A model generated the notes under the pieces. The model was not told the DNA's origin. It worked only from the letters and a program-made list of their open reading frames with translations, and did no database searches. Shown here one piece after another: positions 63,411 to 64,000 of a stretch of 64,000 bases of DNA (positions are counted from its first letter, which is position 1; every line of letters begins with the position of its first letter). The position numbers and the translations under genes are program-made. The stretch lies in assembly GCF_013449725.1 (NCBI RefSeq), contig NZ_JACCFF010000002.1, forward strand, positions 124,001-188,000. The letters run 5' to 3'. This DNA comes from Mycobacteroides sp. LB1 (GTDB taxonomy: Bacteria; Actinomycetota; Actinomycetes; Mycobacteriales; Mycobacteriaceae).

Positions 63411-64000
63411 TCCGGCCCAGAGGAATCCGGGCCGAAAACAGCTCCTCGTGGGTGCCGGGTTACTCGTGATTGCAGCGGGCGGACTGTGGGCGGCCTCGAA
63501 GTTCACCTGGGTACGCCTGCGCTCCTTTGACGGTCTTGGTGAGCCCAGAACGATCGTGGTATCTGGCACCGACTGGTCGGCGGCCCTGGTTCCGATGGCT
63601 GTTGCCTTGGTCGCCGCCGCCATCGCCACCCTCGCGATCCGCGGATGGGCGCTGCGGGTCTTGGCCGGACTGGCGGCGGTGATCGGCGCCGGCGCGGCCT
63701 ATCTAGGCGTCAGTCTCTGGGCGGTCCGCGATATCGGACCCCGCGCCGCGGATGTCAAGAACATCCCGATATCCACCCTGGTTGGCGCCGACCGGCTCTC
63801 CGGTGGTGCCGCGGCCACGGTCATCGCCGCGGCACTGGCGGTATTGGCCGCGATAACGCTGCTGAGGGCCGCACGGGGCTCCGCCGCCACCAAATACCAG
63901 ACCCCGGCCGCGCGACGGTCTGACGGCACAGATGCGGCCGATAAGAACCAGAGCGAGCGGGTTATGTGGGACAGCTTGGACGACGGGCACGACCCCACCA
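63403..64000 (+). CDS. Trp-biosynthesis-associated membrane protein (TIGR02234 type), partial
   Basis: The ATG at 63403 lies inside the end of trpE (8-bp overlap) and the frame stays open to the window edge (199 codons). It has four hydrophobic segments ([73 protein letters not shown]), and a hydrophilic tail ending [11 protein letters not shown], a hallmark of this actinobacterial family (Rv1610 position). It lies between trpE and the expected trpC; its role in tryptophan synthesis is unknown. Confidence 0.88.
   Translation, partial: MSNPAQRNPGRKQLLVGAGLLVIAAGGLWAASKFTWVRLRSFDGLGEPRTIVVSGTDWSAALVPMAVALVAAAIATLAIRGWALRVLAGLAAVIGAGAAYLGVSLWAVRDIGPRAADVKNIPISTLVGADRLSGGAAATVIAAALAVLAAITLLRAARGSAATKYQTPAARRSDGTDAADKNQSERVMWDSLDDGHDPT

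Overview
The window is high-GC actinobacterial chromosome, densely coded on both strands with many 4-bp stop/start overlaps. Gene order (ileS, dinB, ansA, lspA, rluD-like, dnaE1, ddn-like, ilvA, treX, acyltransferase, bioA-bioF-bioD, bioB-bsaP, Rv1592c-like lipase, nrtR-nadABC, hisDCBH-hisA-impA-hisFI, bcp, trpE) follows the Rv1536-Rv1610 segment of the Mycobacterium tuberculosis map. Several M. tuberculosis genes are missing from the equivalent positions: treY/treZ, chaA, the phiRv1 prophage and the block between the rluD-like gene and dnaE1. A rapidly growing mycobacterium of the abscessus-chelonae type (Mycobacteroides) fits best; this is inferred from protein similarity recalled from memory, not from a search.

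Layout. 1-4.8 kb: the end of a probable meaB, two VOC-fold proteins (one apparently lacking its N-terminus), a DEDD exonuclease, a nucleotidyltransferase-like protein, and a LysR regulator divergent from an MFS exporter. 4.75-21.5 kb: a T-box controlled ileS, a methyltransferase, translesion polymerase, asparaginase, the lspA-rluD-EamA operon, dnaE1, three small or medium membrane proteins, an F420-type Ddn-like protein and ilvA. 21.5-31.8 kb: treX, a large acyltransferase, and biotin biosynthesis. In the biotin region bioF-bioD and bioQ/bioB carry the same 17-bp palindrome, and bioB is followed by the auxiliary gene bsaP and a DUF2567 membrane protein. 31.8-39.3 kb: accessory genes, namely malate:quinone oxidoreductase with a divergent LysR, an exported protein with a long low-complexity tail, an FAD monooxygenase with a divergent TetR and paired operators, and a cell-envelope lipase. 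39.3-43.6 kb: a Nudix-type repressor and nadABC. 43.6-48.7 kb: a nitrate/sulfonate/NMT1-type ABC importer divergent from a CitA/CitB-type two-component system. 49.5-56.4 kb: the nine-gene his cluster with bcp. 56.5-60.6 kb: an mmpS-mmpL pair divergent from a MarR regulator. 60.6-64 kb: a decayed 13E12-family HNH gene, trpE and the start of the trp-associated membrane protein gene.

Most of the window is housekeeping anabolism (Ile-tRNA, Ile, biotin, NAD, His, Trp) with regulatory sites visible in the DNA. The less explained parts are the ABC/two-component locus, the exported low-complexity protein, the membrane-protein trio downstream of dnaE1, a long perfect inverted repeat after ileS, and a 30-bp tandem repeat that multiplies the start codon of the DUF2567 gene. 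I saw no rRNA, tRNA, CRISPR array, insertion sequence or intact prophage.
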